This document shows, piece by piece, positions 5,835 to 7,631 of a stretch of DNA of 7,631 nucleotides (position 1 is its first letter; each line of letters starts with the position of its first letter). The stretch is from assembly GCA_016186855.1 (NCBI GenBank), contig JACPKT010000104.1:1-7631 (forward strand), read 5' to 3'. The position numbers and the translations under genes were made by a program. Below the pieces are notes generated by a model. The model did not search any database. It was given only the letters and a program-made list of their open reading frames with translations, and had not been told where the DNA came from. The stretch comes from Candidatus Iainarchaeum sp. GTDB lineage: Archaea; Iainarchaeota; Iainarchaeia; Iainarchaeales; GW2011-AR10.

Positions 5835-5837
5835 TTA

Positions 5838-7226
5838 ATGAATCAAGGGTTTGTGCAGAAAGCAAAAGAAATCGCTAAAGAGTTGAAAGAGCGCGACCAT
5901 TTCTTGGTTGTGTACAATCATGATGCCGACGGAATTTCTAGTGGTGCAATCATTGCAACAGCACTAAAGCGCTTGGGAAAAAACTTTGAGGTAAAAGTCC
6001 TAAAACAACTGTATGTTGAAGAAATCCGAAAAATTGCCGGCACAGCACAGAACTACCTTTTCATTGATTTTGGCTCTGGTCAGCTGAAAGAACTCAAAGA
6101 AATAATAAAAGAAAACTTTTTCGTGCTCGACCACCACCAGCCCCAAAAAGAAGAATGGCAGCACCACTTAAACCCGCTCTTATTTGGCATTGACGGCGGG
6201 GAAGAAATAAGCGCCGCAGGCGTTGCTTACGCAGTCGCAAAATGCGTTGACAAAAAAAATTCTGACCTTGCAGCGCTTGCAGTCGTTGGTGCCATCGGAG
6301 ACATGCAGGACTCAAGCGGGCAGCTTGTTGGCTTTAACCGCGAGATTCTTTCGGATGCAGTTAGTGCAGGAGTAATTTCAACAAAAACCGGGTTGCGCTT
6401 GTATGGGAGAATTTCTCGGCCATTAATCCAGTTCTTGCAGTTTTCCTCCAGCCCAATAATCCCAATGCTTACAGCAAACGAACAGAACTGTCTCTTGTTT
6501 TTGCAGGGGCTTGGAATTGAATTAAAGGAAGGAGAGCAATGGAGGTGCTTTGAAGACCTTTCAAAGCAAGAACAGGAAAAGTTTTCTTCGGCACTAATTG
6601 TCCACATGCACAAATGGAACGTACCGGAGTGGAAAATCCAGTCGCTTATCGGTGAAATTTATTCGCTTGAAAAAGAGCACAAAAAGAGCCCCCTGCACGA
6701 CGCAAAAGAATTTGGAACACTGTTAAACAGCTGTGGCAGGCATGGCTTAGCGAAAGTAGGTCTTGCAGTATGCATGGGGGACCGAAAAGAAAACTATCCC
6801 ACAGCGCTTGCAATGCTTGCAGAGCACAGAAGACAACTGCGCGAAGGACTCGAACTCGTGAAAGAAAACGGAATCAAAGAATTTGAGGGCTTTTATTTTT
6901 TTGACGCAGGCGGAAAAGTCAAGGACTCAATCATTGGAATTGTTGCAGGAATGCTTTACGGAAGCGGCGTTATAGCCCCAACAAAACCAATAATTGCACT
7001 GGTTGAAAACAGCGACGGCTCGCTCAAAGCAAGCGGGCGCGCCACAAGCGAGCTCGTAAGGAACGGGTTAAATCTGGGCAAAATATTCAAAGAAATGCAG
7101 GTTGAATTGGGCGAAGGAACCGAGGGCGGCGGGCACCGTCCAGCAGCCGGAATCAAATTTCCAAAGCCAAAAAAACAAGAATTTTTGGCACTGTTAGACA
7201 AAAAAATAAAAGAACAATTAGCGTAA
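5838..7226 (+). CDS. RecJ/GAN-like DHH-DHHA1 family nuclease
   Basis: The protein has 462 residues from the ATG at 5838 (leaderless by TATA spacing). The DHH domain shows motif I NHDADGISSG (D29, D31), motif II FIDFGSG (D77), the name-giving LDHHQP (98-100) and GAIGDMQD (D155): the aspartates and histidines that hold the two Mn/Mg ions. The C-terminal DHHA1 domain carries ASGRAT (about 398-403) and GGGHRPAAGI (430 onward), which grip the nucleic acid. The length is close to archaeal RecJ-like proteins. Family members are single-strand exonucleases; Thermococcus GAN binds GINS at the replication fork, and the family is related to eukaryotic Cdc45. Polarity and partner cannot be read from sequence, and archaeal genomes often have several paralogues, so no symbol is given. 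All catalytic residues look intact. A secreted-protein gene follows after 15 bases, perhaps on the same transcript. Confidence 0.9.
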   Translation: MNQGFVQKAKEIAKELKERDHFLVVYNHDADGISSGAIIATALKRLGKNFEVKVLKQLYVEEIRKIAGTAQNYLFIDFGSGQLKELKEIIKENFFVLDHHQPQKEEWQHHLNPLLFGIDGGEEISAAGVAYAVAKCVDKKNSDLAALAVVGAIGDMQDSSGQLVGFNREILSDAVSAGVISTKTGLRLYGRISRPLIQFLQFSSSPIIPMLTANEQNCLLFLQGLGIELKEGEQWRCFEDLSKQEQEKFSSALIVHMHKWNVPEWKIQSLIGEIYSLEKEHKKSPLHDAKEFGTLLNSCGRHGLAKVGLAVCMGDRKENYPTALAMLAEHRRQLREGLELVKENGIKEFEGFYFFDAGGKVKDSIIGIVAGMLYGSGVIAPTKPIIALVENSDGSLKASGRATSELVRNGLNLGKIFKEMQVELGEGTEGGGHRPAAGIKFPKPKKQEFLALLDKKIKEQLA

Positions 7227-7241
7227 ATAAAAAAGGCCGGT

Positions 7242-7631
7242 ATGGAGAAAGCAAGGGCAATTGTGTTGTTGTCAGTTTTTTTGGCACTTTTTAGCGCAAT
7301 ATTTGCAATCGGTGACACCATTTCTTCATCAATGCCAACAGGACTTATTGCAATTCCAATTGATGTTGACGCAAGCGAGCTTGAACAATTCTTTGAAAAC
7401 GGGGAGCTGAAGCCCGAGTACGTGCAGCAAATAAACGAAAACATTGACCAAATTCCGCCATTTGTTCTTGAAACGTTTGCCGAGGGCAAAACAAACGTGA
7501 CATTTGTCACAAACGAAAACCAAGAACTAAAATTCAGCGTTGCAGTAAAAGACAACCAGGTTATTTCTGCCAAAGAGGGCTTTGAGGAAAACGCTGACGC
7601 AGAAGTGAAAGTGGATGAAAAAACAATTGAA
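7242..7631 (+). CDS. Secreted or lipid-anchored protein of unknown function, 3' partial
   Basis: An open frame of 130 codons runs to the right edge without a stop. It starts MEKARAIVLLSVFLALFSAIFA, a signal peptide with likely cleavage near residue 22. The mature part is acidic: an amphipathic stretch (about 42-70, ELEQFFENGELKPEYVQQIN), then alternating strands (KTNVTFVTNENQELKFSVAV, DNQVISAKEGF, ADAEVKVDEKTIE). The last part recalls archaeal secreted proteins in which a strand-rich unit is followed by an E-x-T-I helix, somewhat like SCP2-type lipid-binding domains; this is a weak impression and not an identification. It starts 15 bases after the nuclease stop with no clear Shine-Dalgarno sequence, so it may be co-transcribed with it. 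Confidence 0.8.
   Translation, partial: MEKARAIVLLSVFLALFSAIFAIGDTISSSMPTGLIAIPIDVDASELEQFFENGELKPEYVQQINENIDQIPPFVLETFAEGKTNVTFVTNENQELKFSVAVKDNQVISAKEGFEENADAEVKVDEKTIE

Overview
The window looks archaeal, and most probably comes from a DPANN-type genome; the lineage is an inference. The evidence is a RecJ/GAN-like DHH nuclease, KaiC/RecA-superfamily ATPases with lysine-rich extensions, a VapBC module of archaeal style, TATA-box promoters about 26 bases upstream of start codons (leaderless or nearly so), and secreted Ig-like proteins with a C-terminal membrane anchor. Base composition is moderately AT-rich, with many A and T homopolymer runs that encode Lys and Phe.

Layout. (1) Positions 1-3814 hold a three-gene plus-strand operon. 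Two type I membrane proteins with extracellular Ig-like domains overlap by ATGA; the first is cut by the left window edge. Nine bases later comes a cytoplasmic KaiC/RecA-fold protein that has lost its Walker A loop and carries a long lysine-rich coiled-coil tail. (2) Positions 3827-4540 hold an antitoxin/PIN toxin (VapBC-like) pair with its own TATA box or boxes. (3) Positions 4580-5737 hold a minus-strand KaiC-like ATPase with intact Walker A and B, convergent with the toxin gene. (4) Positions 5738-5837 form a compact divergent promoter region. (5) Positions 5838-7226 hold the RecJ-like DHH/DHHA1 nuclease. (6) From 7242 to the right edge, 15 bases downstream, begins a secreted protein that has no stop inside the window.

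How the genes may work together. The two Ig-like membrane proteins end in the same roughly 34-residue cytoplasmic tail (pattern LQKxYFxxGxM....YxK), and the pseudo-KaiC protein of the same operon ends in a weaker version of it. The pseudo-KaiC and the intact KaiC-like ATPase, about 2 kb apart, share an N-terminal GFFxxLFGKK element that resembles the membrane-targeting N-terminus of bacterial FtsY. This suggests a membrane-associated assembly in which extracellular Ig-like proteins are coupled through their tails to one degenerate and one active KaiC-type protein. I know of no description of such a system. The motifs are seen directly; the assembly is a hypothesis.

No rRNA, tRNA, CRISPR array or insertion sequence is visible. 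All gene-free gaps are shorter than 110 bases.
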